A DNA stretch of 44,197 bases from JAQVHD01 sp035369485 (GTDB taxonomy: Bacteria; Patescibacteriota; Minisyncoccia; UBA6257; JAAZHW01), in the NCBI GenBank assembly GCA_035369485.1, contig DAOSMC010000002.1:1-44197 (forward strand). Reading direction: 5' to 3'. Each line of letters starts with the position of its first letter. Position 1 is the first letter of the stretch. This document shows positions 16,140 to 24,296 of this stretch, in pieces. A model generated the notes under the pieces. That model was not told where the DNA came from, did not search any database, and saw only the letters and a program-made list of their open reading frames with translations. A program made the position numbers and the translations under genes.

Positions 16140-18371
16140 CTAATTTCTGCGGCGAGGTCGACTTCCTGGTTGATTACGACGATCGTGACGATAGGAGGAT
16201 TGTCCGCGACGAGTTGAATGTTGTTCAGAGGATTTTTCGTGTAAAACTTGATTGGCGCGCGAATCAGCTGATGTTGATGGTTGGAGAGCTTTAAGCGAAA
16301 GATTAATACGACCTGTTGTCTCGTCAATTTTTATAATTTTTAAAGTTAAAATCTGCCCTACTTTTAGTACATCTTCAACTTTATCAATTCGTCGATTAGC
16401 AATTTCTGAGATGTGCAGTAGTCCATCTCGATTATATCCAAGATCGATAATAGCACCGAAATCAAGAATTCGACTAACAGTACCAGTAACGACCTCACCT
16501 TCTTTAAATTCATAAGTGAGGCCTTTAATAATTTCTATTGCTTGTTGGCCAGATTCGTCTGTGGGTGCGGTAATAAAAACCTGACCATCTTCGTCAATGT
16601 CAATTTCTACACCCGTACGCTTGATAATGTCATTAATAGTTTTTCCGCCTGATCCAATAATGTTTCCGATTTTATCAGGATTAACTTGCAATGTGAATAT
16701 TTTAGGCGCATGAGGAGAGAGTGAGGGACGAGGTTTTTCAATAATTTCGGCTATTTTCTGAAGAATTTGAAGACGGGCCTTTTTGGCTCTAATTAATGTT
16801 TCTTCTAAAATTTGAAGTGTAATGCCAGTAATTTTAACATCCATTTGTATTCCGGTAATGCCTTCCGTGGTGCCGGCTACTTTAAAATCCATATCACCAT
16901 AATGATCTTCTGGTCCTTGGATATCGGTAAGGATTTTATAATGCGATTCATTATCAAGCATCAAACCCATTGCAATGCCAGCAACAGGTCTTCTAATAGG
17001 CACTCCGGCATCCATTAAAGCCAAAGATGATCCGCAAACCGAAGCCATAGAAGAGGATCCGTTAGATGATAAAATTTCTGAAACTATTCTAATGGCGTAA
17101 GGAAACTCATTTTTATTAGGAATAATAGGATATAATGATTTTTCCGCTAAAGCACCATGTCCAATTTCTCTTCGCCCAGGGCCACGCATTGAAGAAATTT
17201 CACCAACCGAATAAGGGGGGAAATTGTAATGATGAATAAATCGTTTGGTATCGCATGTTTCGATGGTTTCAATCGTTAATGCATGAGAAGGAGCGGCTAG
17301 AGTAACAATGGATAAAGCCTGGGTGGATCCTCGCATAAAAAAACCTGATCCATGGACGCGAGGAATTAACCCAATTTCACAATAAAGAGGTCTAATCTCA
17401 TCTAAAGCACGGCTATCTGGTCTTTTTTCTTTTTCAAGAATATTTTTATGAACTAAAGCATCGATTTCTTCTTCTAGAACTACAAAGGCTTCACTGATAG
17501 CATTAGCATCAAAATTTTCGCTTTTCAATTTTTCTTCCAAGTTCTTTTTAAGCTCGTTTAATTTAGAAACTCGTCCTATCTTAACAGGTGTATAAATCGC
17601 ATCTTCTAATTTATCTTGTATGAATTCTTTGGTTTTGGTACGGATGTCGGGATTAATTTGTTTCAGTACAATATCAGTTTTTGGTTTAGCCAGTTGAGAA
17701 ATAATTTCTGATTGGAATTTTTGGAGTTTTTCAATTTCAATCAAAGCTAATTGAGTGGCTTGAACAATTTTTTCTTCCGGCACTTCGTCGCCGCCTGCTT
17801 CAAGCATGGTAATTTTGTTATCAGCACTGCTTAAAAAGAAGTCAAGTTGACCGCTGTTTCTGTCTTGGTAAGTAGGGTTCACTTTAAATTCATTATTAAC
17901 TAAACCAATTCGGATAGCCGAGATTGGCCCACTCCAAGGAATGTCTGAGGTGGCGAGAGCGAGCGAAGCGCCAATAAGAGCAGGAAAATCCGGATCATTA
18001 TCTGCATCAATAGATAAAACCGTAGCTACGACTTGTACCTCTCGTCGCATGTTTTGATTGAAGAGTGGTCTGATGGAACGATCAATGAGGCGAGCCGTTA
18101 AGATTGCTCCTTCAGAAGGCCTGCCTTCACGTCGAACAAAGCGGCTGCCTAAAATCTTTCCAGCTGCATAAAAACGTTCTTCATAGTCAACAACCAAAGG
18201 GAAGAAATCATTCTCGAGACGATCAGTCTTTCCCATTGTTGCTGTTATGAGAACTGTTGTTTCTCCGTATTGAACTAAAACGGAGCCATTAGCTTGTTGA
18301 GCAAGAGGGGTAAATTTTACAGTAAGAATTCGCCCTCCTACATCTAATGAAAAAACTTTTTCATCTAACAT
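16140..18371 (-). CDS. pnp: Polyribonucleotide nucleotidyltransferase (PNPase)
   Basis: PNPase is the phosphate-dependent 3'-5' exoribonuclease of RNA turnover. The 743 aa contain two RNase PH domains (first about 10-140 with RREGRPSEGAILTARLIDR, second about 310-545 with MRGPGRREIGHGALAE), joined by a helical domain. A KH domain (IIGSGGKTINDI) and an S1 domain (GTVSRILDFGAIIDLG) follow. The last ~45 residues form an Arg-rich disordered tail that could add RNA binding. It is third in an rpsO-NYN-pnp minus-strand cluster. A hairpin at 18404-18443 lies in its leader, where other bacteria place RNase III/PNPase feedback sites. Confidence 0.98.
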   Translation of the reverse strand: MLDEKVFSLDVGGRILTVKFTPLAQQANGSVLVQYGETTVLITATMGKTDRLENDFFPLVVDYEERFYAAGKILGSRFVRREGRPSEGAILTARLIDRSIRPLFNQNMRREVQVVATVLSIDADNDPDFPALIGASLALATSDIPWSGPISAIRIGLVNNEFKVNPTYQDRNSGQLDFFLSSADNKITMLEAGGDEVPEEKIVQATQLALIEIEKLQKFQSEIISQLAKPKTDIVLKQINPDIRTKTKEFIQDKLEDAIYTPVKIGRVSKLNELKKNLEEKLKSENFDANAISEAFVVLEEEIDALVHKNILEKEKRPDSRALDEIRPLYCEIGLIPRVHGSGFFMRGSTQALSIVTLAAPSHALTIETIETCDTKRFIHHYNFPPYSVGEISSMRGPGRREIGHGALAEKSLYPIIPNKNEFPYAIRIVSEILSSNGSSSMASVCGSSLALMDAGVPIRRPVAGIAMGLMLDNESHYKILTDIQGPEDHYGDMDFKVAGTTEGITGIQMDVKITGITLQILEETLIRAKKARLQILQKIAEIIEKPRPSLSPHAPKIFTLQVNPDKIGNIIGSGGKTINDIIKRTGVEIDIDEDGQVFITAPTDESGQQAIEIIKGLTYEFKEGEVVTGTVSRILDFGAIIDLGYNRDGLLHISEIANRRIDKVEDVLKVGQILTLKIIKIDETTGRINLSLKALQPSTSADSRANQVLHEKSSEQHSTRRGQSSYRHDRRNQPGSRPRRRN

Positions 18372-18403
18372 AATGAAAATTCCAGAAACAATTTTTATTT
18401 AGT

Positions 18404-18443
18404 GCAGAAGAGAAAATTTTTAGGGAAAAACACTCTCTTCTGC
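18404..18443 (-). promoter_or_regulatory. Leader hairpin upstream of pnp
   Basis: The 114-bp space between the NYN gene and pnp holds a 10-bp stem (gcagaagaga/tctcttctgc). Inside it is a second 5-bp A/T stem (18417-18421 with 18426-18430). On RNA this is a long interrupted hairpin about 32 nt before the start codon. A weaker cttct/agaag stem lies at 18453-18476. By analogy with E. coli pnp it may be a processing site for autoregulation. Confidence 0.55.
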
Positions 18444-18485
18444 TCTAAATTGCTTCTGGGAAAAATTTTCAAGAAGTCTTTGAAA

Positions 18486-19028
18486 TTATCGCTGAAATCT
18501 TGATTTTGATTTTTTTATTAAGGGACTTTTAATAAGAAACTTCTGAGGATTTTGTTCGAGATCCACAAATTCATCAGCAATTTCCTTTAATTTAGCAGAA
18601 GCACTGCGTCCAAAAGCCACAACTTCAACTGGTTTGCCCAGTGCTTGAAGATATTCGACAAGAGGAATAAAATCACCGTCACCTGTTACTAAAATAATGC
18701 CATCTATATTTGGAGCTAGGCGAATGGCATCGACAGCAAGCCCTACATCCCAATCAGCTTTTTTCAAACCATCGGGATAAACCTGCAATTCTTTCATTCT
18801 GAGTTCAATGCCCATCCTTTCGAGAGCTTCAAAAAAAGAAGATTCACCTTCGACGGCGTCACTTTTAACCACATAAGCAATAGCTCTTACCAATTTGCGA
18901 TTAGCAGTAGCCGCTTTTAATACTTCGTAAAAATCTACTCGAGCATGATAAAGATTTTTGGCGGAATGATAAAGATTCTGAATGTCAAAAAAAATTGCTA
19001 CGCGTTGATCTTTATATTTGATAATCAT
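18486..19028 (-). CDS. NYN-domain (LabA/DUF88-type) putative ribonuclease
   Basis: The 180-aa protein has the PIN-like NYN fold. Conserved acidic residues lie at FFDIQNLY near the N-terminus, in KADWDVGLAVDA, and in ILVTGDGDFIPLVEYL, the set that binds metal in related nucleases. A downstream VEVVAFGRSASAKLKE motif is typical of the LabA group. The C-terminus is a short basic tail that may bind RNA. It lies 11 nt after rpsO and upstream of pnp, between two genes that are directly adjacent in many bacteria, so a role in RNA decay or rRNA/mRNA processing is likely. The actual substrate is unknown. Confidence 0.85.
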   Translation of the reverse strand: MIIKYKDQRVAIFFDIQNLYHSAKNLYHARVDFYEVLKAATANRKLVRAIAYVVKSDAVEGESSFFEALERMGIELRMKELQVYPDGLKKADWDVGLAVDAIRLAPNIDGIILVTGDGDFIPLVEYLQALGKPVEVVAFGRSASAKLKEIADEFVDLEQNPQKFLIKSPLIKKSKSRFQR

Positions 19029-19039
19029 AAACTAATAAA

Positions 19040-19303
19040 CTATTTTAGATTTAGAGATCGGGTTAACTTCTCATAACGAGTAGGAGACTCATTTTTAAGA
19101 GCGTTAAGAAGTTTTTTCCTCTTGGAAACCATTTTCAAAAGACCGCGACGCGAACTATTGTCTTTGGAATGTTTCTTTAAATGTTCAGACAATTTATCAA
19201 TCTGTTTTGTTAGTAAAGCAACCTGGACTTCGGTTGAACCAGTATCTTTTTCATGTTGGCGATGTTTACTAACGATTTTTGATTTTTCTTCCTTCTTTAA
19301 CAT
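19040..19303 (-). CDS. rpsO: 30S ribosomal protein S15
   Basis: The 87-aa protein matches uS15 in length and sequence: HEKDTGSTEVQVALLTKQI, LSEHLKKHSKDNSSRRGLLKMVSKRKKLL and the ending YEKLTRSLNLK. It binds the 16S central domain early in 30S assembly. It is the first gene of the minus-strand rpsO-NYN-pnp unit. Its promoter at 19316-19344 puts the start site within a few bases of the ATG, leaving no room for the translational operator known upstream of rpsO in other bacteria. Confidence 0.98.
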   Translation of the reverse strand: MLKKEEKSKIVSKHRQHEKDTGSTEVQVALLTKQIDKLSEHLKKHSKDNSSRRGLLKMVSKRKKLLNALKNESPTRYEKLTRSLNLK

Positions 19304-19315
19304 ATTATTAAAAGT

Positions 19316-19344
19316 AATATATCACAATAATTTGAATTTTGCAA
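19316..19344 (-). promoter_or_regulatory. Promoter of rpsO
   Basis: On the minus strand TTGCAA (19344-19339) and TATATT (19321-19316) are 17 bp apart. The ATG follows 12 bases after the -10 box. TTGCAA is its own reverse complement and is also usable as the -35 of the divergent recombinase gene. Confidence 0.7.
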
Positions 19345-19365
19345 GAAGGAATATAATGTTATAAT
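19339..19365 (+). promoter_or_regulatory. Candidate promoter of the Xer recombinase
   Basis: TTGCAA (19339-19344) and TATAAT (19360-19365) are 15 bp apart. Another TATAAT at 19352-19357 is too close to this -35. The ATG at 19379 is 13 bases beyond the -10 box. The -35 hexamer is physically shared with the rpsO promoter. Confidence 0.5.
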
Positions 19366-19378
19366 AAGAGAGAAGTTT

Positions 19379-20323
19379 ATGAATCAGAAAAGCCTTTTAA
19401 ATTTAAAAAATCAATATCTGGAATATTTGGAAATAGAGAAAAACAGAAGTGCAAAAACTTTAGAAAATTATAACCGATATCTAACCGTTTTTTTGAATTT
19501 TTTAAGTGAGCGGTTGCATAAAAAATTAGAGCAATTGATCCCCAAGGATATTACGCTAGAAAACGTTCGTCAATTTCGACTCTACTTGAACCGTACTGAA
19601 GGAACCGAGGGCAATCTTAAAAAGGTAACTCAAAATTATTATATCATTGCGCTTCGAGGTTTTCTTAAATATTTGAGTAAGATGAACGTGGAATCATTGC
19701 CGGCCGAACAAGTGGAATTAGCTAGAGTAACGCGTAACGAAATTGGATTAATTAGCTTTGAGGATTTAGAAAGACTACTTAATGCGCCAGATGAAAATTC
19801 ATTGAAAGGACTTCGAGATCGAGCAATTCTTGAGATGCTTTTTGCAACGGGCTTGCGTGTTTCAGAGTTGTGTCAATTAAATAGAGAAAGCGTTAATTTA
19901 GAAAGGGGTGAATTTAGCGTTAAAGGGAAAGGCGGAAAGATTCGTTTAGTGTTTCTTTCGGATTCAGCCAAAGCGATTTTAAAAAAATATTTAGAGAAAA
20001 GAACTGACACTGAAGAGCCGCTTTTTATTACATTTAAAAAATCAAAAAACAATGAGGTGCTGGGTAGAATAACGCCACGAAGTGTTGAGCGCTTGATAAA
20101 TTTTTATGCTAGAAAATCAGGCATTGTAAAAAGAGTTACTCCCCACACGTTGCGCCATTTATTTGCGACAGATTTATTGCAAAATGGAGCAGATCTGCGT
20201 TCTGTTCAAATGCTTTTAGGGCATTCCAATATTAGCACCACCCAAGTTTATACTCATATTACCGATAAAGAATTAAAAGAAATCTATCAAACTTTTCATG
20301 CTCGGCGGCGTAAAAAACCTTGA
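19379..20323 (+). CDS. Tyrosine site-specific recombinase of the XerC/XerD type
   Basis: Xer recombinases resolve chromosome dimers at dif. The 314-aa protein has the usual two-domain form: an N-terminal SAM-like core-binding domain (about 5-95) and a C-terminal catalytic domain. Catalytic residues can be read as R160 in TGLRVSEL, a Lys in KGKGGKIR, H256 and R259 in HTLRH, H282 in LGHSN and the nucleophile Y291 in YTHI. The length and lack of additional domains fit Xer rather than a phage integrase. No other mobile-element gene is nearby. Only one Xer gene is visible, so a single-recombinase system is possible. Confidence 0.93.
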   Translation: MNQKSLLNLKNQYLEYLEIEKNRSAKTLENYNRYLTVFLNFLSERLHKKLEQLIPKDITLENVRQFRLYLNRTEGTEGNLKKVTQNYYIIALRGFLKYLSKMNVESLPAEQVELARVTRNEIGLISFEDLERLLNAPDENSLKGLRDRAILEMLFATGLRVSELCQLNRESVNLERGEFSVKGKGGKIRLVFLSDSAKAILKKYLEKRTDTEEPLFITFKKSKNNEVLGRITPRSVERLINFYARKSGIVKRVTPHTLRHLFATDLLQNGADLRSVQMLLGHSNISTTQVYTHITDKELKEIYQTFHARRRKKP

Positions 20324-20351
20324 CAAACGATAAAAGATATATTAGTATAAC
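20320..20351 (+). promoter_or_regulatory. Promoter of the sigma/HARE gene
   Basis: A perfect TTGACA (20320-20325) overlaps the TGA stop of the recombinase. TAGTAT follows after 17 bp (20343-20348), extended as TAGTATAA as in the rpoB promoter. The ATG at 20361 is 12 bases beyond the -10 box. Confidence 0.65.
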
Positions 20352-20360
20352 TTTGTTAAT

Positions 20361-21440
20361 ATGGACACCAAAGATTTAGATACAATTTTAAAAGAATTTA
20401 TTGGTATTTTGTCGGAAAAACAGAGAGAAGTGATTGAAAAAAGATATGGCTTGCATGGTGAAAAGCCAATGACTCTTGAAGCCATTGGACAAGAAAAAGG
20501 GTTAACACGTGAACGCATCCGTCAAATTGAGGAGGCGGCTTTAGAAACTTTGAAAAAAAACTTAAACGAATTGAGTGATCTTATAGAAAGAATTAAATAT
20601 CAGTTAGAACTTTTAGGAGGAATTAGGCGCGAAGAACAATTATTGGAAGAAGCCTCGGCTTTATTAACTCCGAAGCCTGTTGAGTTGTGGACAAGTAAAG
20701 CGATACGAGAGCGATGGCAAAATGATATCAATTTTTTATTAGATATAAGTCCAGACTTTTTTTATTTCTTTGAAAAACCAGATATCTATTCTAACTGGTA
20801 TTTAAGGGAAGAATTTTTGAAAAAAGCGATTAATATTTATAAATTTGTTGAACACGAATTAAAAATTACAAAGAGACCCTTGCCGTTAGATCAGTATCAG
20901 TTGCTTTTGCGTAAAACAATGAAGGAATTTCGAATTCATAATGAAAACATTCTAATTTCTTATTTAGATGTTTCCAAAAAATTTAGTTTTAATCCATTTG
21001 GCGAATTTGGTTTAATAGATTGGGAATTAATTAATCCTAAAAATGTGAAAGCAAAAGCAAAGCTTGTATTGCGCAATGCCAATCGCCCTATGAGTTATCA
21101 AGAAATTACAAAAGCGATTAATGAACTTAATTTTGATGGTAAACGTGCATCAATTAATACTCTTCACAATGAATTAATTGCAAATGATGAATTTGTTTTA
21201 GTGGGGCGCGGCCTTTATGCTTTAAAGGAGTGGGGATATCGACCTGGAACTACGAAAGATATTATTATTTCTATTCTCGCGAAAAAACCGATGACTTATA
21301 GAGAGGTTTTAGAAGAGGTAAAAAAACAGCGTTTAGTTAAAGACACTACAGTATTAATTAATCTTCAAGACAAAACAACTTTTAAGAAATTACCTGATAG
21401 ACGTTATTGCTTGATTCAGTCGGCAAATAAGAAAAACTAA
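20361..21440 (+). CDS. Sigma-70 region 4 fused to HARE-HTH winged helices
   Basis: Residues about 14-66 are a sigma-70 region 4 helix-turn-helix (LSEKQREVIEKRYGL, then TLEAIGQEKGLTRERIRQIEEAAL), the part that reads -35 boxes. Region 2, needed to melt the -10 box, is missing. The middle (about 100-220) is helical and unassigned. Residues about 228-292 look like a HARE-HTH domain (RPMSYQEITKAIN, LVGRGLYALKEWG), the fold of RNA polymerase delta subunit, and about 298-352 look like a second, shorter copy. Such a protein may bind promoters or polymerase as a regulator instead of acting as a true sigma factor. It overlaps the next membrane-protein gene by one base. Confidence 0.8.
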   Translation: MDTKDLDTILKEFIGILSEKQREVIEKRYGLHGEKPMTLEAIGQEKGLTRERIRQIEEAALETLKKNLNELSDLIERIKYQLELLGGIRREEQLLEEASALLTPKPVELWTSKAIRERWQNDINFLLDISPDFFYFFEKPDIYSNWYLREEFLKKAINIYKFVEHELKITKRPLPLDQYQLLLRKTMKEFRIHNENILISYLDVSKKFSFNPFGEFGLIDWELINPKNVKAKAKLVLRNANRPMSYQEITKAINELNFDGKRASINTLHNELIANDEFVLVGRGLYALKEWGYRPGTTKDIIISILAKKPMTYREVLEEVKKQRLVKDTTVLINLQDKTTFKKLPDRRYCLIQSANKKN

Positions 21441-22705
21441 TGGCCGAAGCATTAGCAATTTTGCAAGCGGTTTTAATTGCAATTGGGCATTTCTTAGGAT
21501 GGGTGTGGTGGATTGTTTTACCCATCATTTTTTTTAAAGCTGATTATCGTCTTTGGCTTGATTATGTTAAAAAAAAGTTCCTTTCCAAGGTTGAATATGT
21601 AATTTTTGAGATCAAAATTCCTAAATATATTGAAAAAAGTTTTAAATCAATGGAGGATGTTTTTAGCGCGCTTCACTCCATACAGATTTCTAAGCCGAAT
21701 TTTAAAGAGCGTGTTTTGGAAGGAAAAACGCAACTTTGGATTAGTTTTGAAATTATAGGGAATGGCGGAGGCGCAGGTTTTTATATTCGCACTCCTAAAG
21801 ATTATCGGCATTTGGTTGAATCTCAAATGTATGCTCAGTACCCTGATTTGGAGCTAACAGAGATAGATGACTATACGCAGGTATTTTCTTCAATGCTACC
21901 TAATAAATTTTGGGATTTGTGGGGATTAGATTTTACTTTTGTTAAAGAAGCGCCTTATCCTATTTTAACTTATCCTTTTTTTGAAGCGCAAAAAGAAGAA
22001 AAAACCATTGATCCCTTATCGAGTTTAATGGAGACGATTAGTAAATTAGAATTGGATGAAAAAATTTGGATTCAATTATTAATAAAGCCAGCAGATGATA
22101 GTTGTAAAAAAGAAGGAGAAAAAATTGTAAATAAATTAATTGGGAAAAAAGAGGGCAAACCGCGTTCTTATTGGGATTATATTTTAGAATTCATTTATAA
22201 TTTGATTAAAGCGCCAATTCAACCGCCCGAGTGGTCCGAGGATAAAGGGACCGAAGGTTCGCCAGGATTAATGCAGCATTTAACGCCCGGCGAAAGAGAG
22301 GTGGTTCAGGCGATTCAAAACAAAATTTCTAAATTGCTTTTTGACGCAACCATTCGTTTTGTCTACATCGATCGACAAAATGCATTTACCCGATTAAACA
22401 TTACTAGTACTATGGGTTTTTTCCGTCAATTTAACACTTTAAATCTCAACGGCTTTAAACCCCACAAACCATCAGTAACGAAAGGAACTTGGCCATTTAA
22501 AAAACAAAAGGAGTTCTGGAAAAAAACAGTGATGTATAAAAATTATCTTAAACGTAAATTTAATTCCGATTGCAAAGTAATTTTAAATACCGAAGAATTG
22601 GCTACCATTTATCATTTTCCAGTTACTGTAGTTGAAGCGCCAGTTGTTCGTCGCATTGAGGCCAAAAAAGGCGAGCCGCCTATTAATCTGCCAATAGCCC
22701 AGTAA
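21440..22705 (+). CDS. Membrane-anchored protein of unknown function (CPR family, VirB4/TraC-neighbour type)
   Basis: The 421-aa protein has a hydrophobic N-terminus (about residues 8-33, rich in Trp and Ile), then a long soluble part. IPKYIEKSFKSMEDVFSALH, FYIRTPKDYRHLVESQMYAQYPD and ILNTEELATIYHFP recur, from memory, in Patescibacteria proteins that stand alone or precede VirB4/HerA-like ATPase domains. No Walker motifs are present here. It overlaps the sigma/HARE gene by one base (TAATG), so the two are co-expressed. A role at the envelope or in a secretion/pilus-like machine is only a guess. Confidence 0.7.
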   Translation: MAEALAILQAVLIAIGHFLGWVWWIVLPIIFFKADYRLWLDYVKKKFLSKVEYVIFEIKIPKYIEKSFKSMEDVFSALHSIQISKPNFKERVLEGKTQLWISFEIIGNGGGAGFYIRTPKDYRHLVESQMYAQYPDLELTEIDDYTQVFSSMLPNKFWDLWGLDFTFVKEAPYPILTYPFFEAQKEEKTIDPLSSLMETISKLELDEKIWIQLLIKPADDSCKKEGEKIVNKLIGKKEGKPRSYWDYILEFIYNLIKAPIQPPEWSEDKGTEGSPGLMQHLTPGEREVVQAIQNKISKLLFDATIRFVYIDRQNAFTRLNITSTMGFFRQFNTLNLNGFKPHKPSVTKGTWPFKKQKEFWKKTVMYKNYLKRKFNSDCKVILNTEELATIYHFPVTVVEAPVVRRIEAKKGEPPINLPIAQ

Positions 22706-22758
22706 TTTTTCAGGAGGAAGGAATTTTAATTATTGGAATTAAAGTATTTCCGCGTCTC

Positions 22759-22788
22759 TTGACTAATTAAGAATTTTTTTGCTATAAT
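22759..22788 (+). promoter_or_regulatory. Promoter of nusA-tig-clpP
   Basis: TTGACT (22759-22764) and TATAAT (22783-22788) are 18 bp apart. Transcription should start near 22795, immediately before the hairpin at 22798. Confidence 0.75.
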
Positions 22789-22797
22789 AAAGAATAG

Positions 22798-22826
22798 AAG
22801 TCCGGCAGAAACGGACTTTTATTTTT
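22798..22826 (+). terminator. Intrinsic terminator/attenuator in the nusA leader
   Basis: The stem aagtccg/cggactt (22798-22804 with 22812-22818) has a seven-base loop and is followed by TTATTTTT. It lies downstream of the nusA promoter and 25 nt before the nusA ATG, so every nusA transcript must pass it. It could serve as a NusA-sensitive attenuator, or the hairpin could simply protect the 5' end. Confidence 0.65.
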
Positions 22827-22850
22827 CAGAGTCGATTAAATATTATTATT

Positions 22851-24278
22851 ATGTTTGATCTTAAGGAATTTTTCTCAGCCATTAATGAAATTGCTGAAGA
22901 AAAAGGTATTTCTCAAGATAAAATTCTTGAAGCAATTGAACAGGCTGTTGCAGCGGCTTATAAGAAAGAGTATGCTAACAAAAACAATATTATTCGTGCT
23001 AAAATTGATCCAGAAACAGGCGAGGTGAAATTTTGGCAAATAAAAATTGTTGTAGATGAAAGCATGCTTAAAGAAGAAGAGGAGGGAGAAGCGGTGGAAA
23101 AAGAAGAGACTTCACAATTAACAGCAACAGAGAAGCAGATTCAGCAAGGAGAAGAGTTAGCAAAGAAAATTCGTTTTAATCCCGAGCGACATATTATGTT
23201 AGAGGAAGCAGTCAAGATTAAGCCTGAAGCTAAGCCCGGTGACGAAATCATTTTTCCCTTAGAGACGCACGAAGAGTTTGGGCGAATTGCTGCCCAAACC
23301 GCTAAACAGGTTATTCTTCAAAAATTAAGAGAGGCAGAAAAAGAGGCGGTTCTAGAGGAGTTTAAAAATAAAGAAGGAGAAATAGTGAGTGGTATTATTC
23401 AGCGAATTGAAAACAGAAATATTTATATTAATTTAGGTCGTGTAGATGGCGTGATGTTTTATAATGAATCTATTCCTAATGAGCGTTACCGTATTGGCGA
23501 GCGAATGAAGTTTTATCTATTAGCGGTTCAAGATGCGGGTCGAGGGCCGATGATTGTTTTATCACGTAGTCACCCCAAATTCGTTTCAAAGCTATTTGAA
23601 TTAGAAGTACCAGAAATTGCTTCGGGCGTTGTTAAAATTATGGCGATTGCTCGTGAACCGGGTTTTCGGAGTAAGGTAGCTGTAGCATCAACTGTTGAAG
23701 GAGTGGATCCTATTGGATCTTGTGTTGGCCAAAAAGGAACTCGAATTATGGCTGTTTTAAATGAGTTGGGGCAGGAGAAGATAGATATTATCAAATGGTC
23801 AGATAATCCGGAAGAATTTGTTGCTCAAGCTTTATCGCCGGCTAAAGTTTCACGAGTGGAAATGATGCCACGAAGAGAGATGCGAGTTTTTGTTCCTGAG
23901 GATCAACTTTCTTTAGCTATTGGCAAGGGAGGACAAAATGTGAGATTGGCAGCTAAATTAACCGGATGGAAAATTGATGTTCGTAGCGAATCAGCGCCAG
24001 AGGCAAAAGTGGAAGGGGGTGTGGCGGAGGCGTTGGAAGAAAATTTTGAAGAGGAAAATTCGTCACAAGTCGCAGAGCAAGTTTCATCAGAAACAAATAA
24101 AACAATTAATGAACAATCATTGATTAAAAAGCAACTTTCCGAAAAAATTCAGGAATTACTCAAAAGTAATGGATATGATGAAGAAAGATTAAAGTCGGCT
24201 ACTAAAGAAGAGCTGATGCAAGTCAAAGGCATTGGCGAAAAAACAGCTGAAAAAATTATTCAAATTTTTCAGCAATAA
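22851..24278 (+). CDS. nusA: Transcription elongation/termination factor NusA
   Basis: NusA binds RNA polymerase and nascent RNA and modulates pausing, termination and antitermination. The 475 aa comprise the N-terminal polymerase-binding domain with an acidic insertion (about 65-95), an S1 domain (about 175-240, VSGIIQRIENRNIYINLG), two KH domains (VGQKGTRIMAVLNEL and IGKGGQNVRLAAKL), a variable acidic linker, and a C-terminal helix-hairpin-helix segment (LMQVKGIGEKTAEKII). It starts the nusA-tig-clpP unit; tig follows after 18 nt. Its leader contains a terminator-like hairpin, which suggests feedback control by NusA itself. Confidence 0.97.
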   Translation: MFDLKEFFSAINEIAEEKGISQDKILEAIEQAVAAAYKKEYANKNNIIRAKIDPETGEVKFWQIKIVVDESMLKEEEEGEAVEKEETSQLTATEKQIQQGEELAKKIRFNPERHIMLEEAVKIKPEAKPGDEIIFPLETHEEFGRIAAQTAKQVILQKLREAEKEAVLEEFKNKEGEIVSGIIQRIENRNIYINLGRVDGVMFYNESIPNERYRIGERMKFYLLAVQDAGRGPMIVLSRSHPKFVSKLFELEVPEIASGVVKIMAIAREPGFRSKVAVASTVEGVDPIGSCVGQKGTRIMAVLNELGQEKIDIIKWSDNPEEFVAQALSPAKVSRVEMMPRREMRVFVPEDQLSLAIGKGGQNVRLAAKLTGWKIDVRSESAPEAKVEGGVAEALEENFEEENSSQVAEQVSSETNKTINEQSLIKKQLSEKIQELLKSNGYDEERLKSATKEELMQVKGIGEKTAEKIIQIFQQ

Positions 24279-24296
24279 ATTTAAAATTACTAACTT

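Noticed and set aside
22711..22760. A strong AGGAGG site after the 421-aa membrane protein gene
   Set aside because: No ATG or GTG lies at a usable distance and the only nearby TTG frame is 9 codons long; probably chance.
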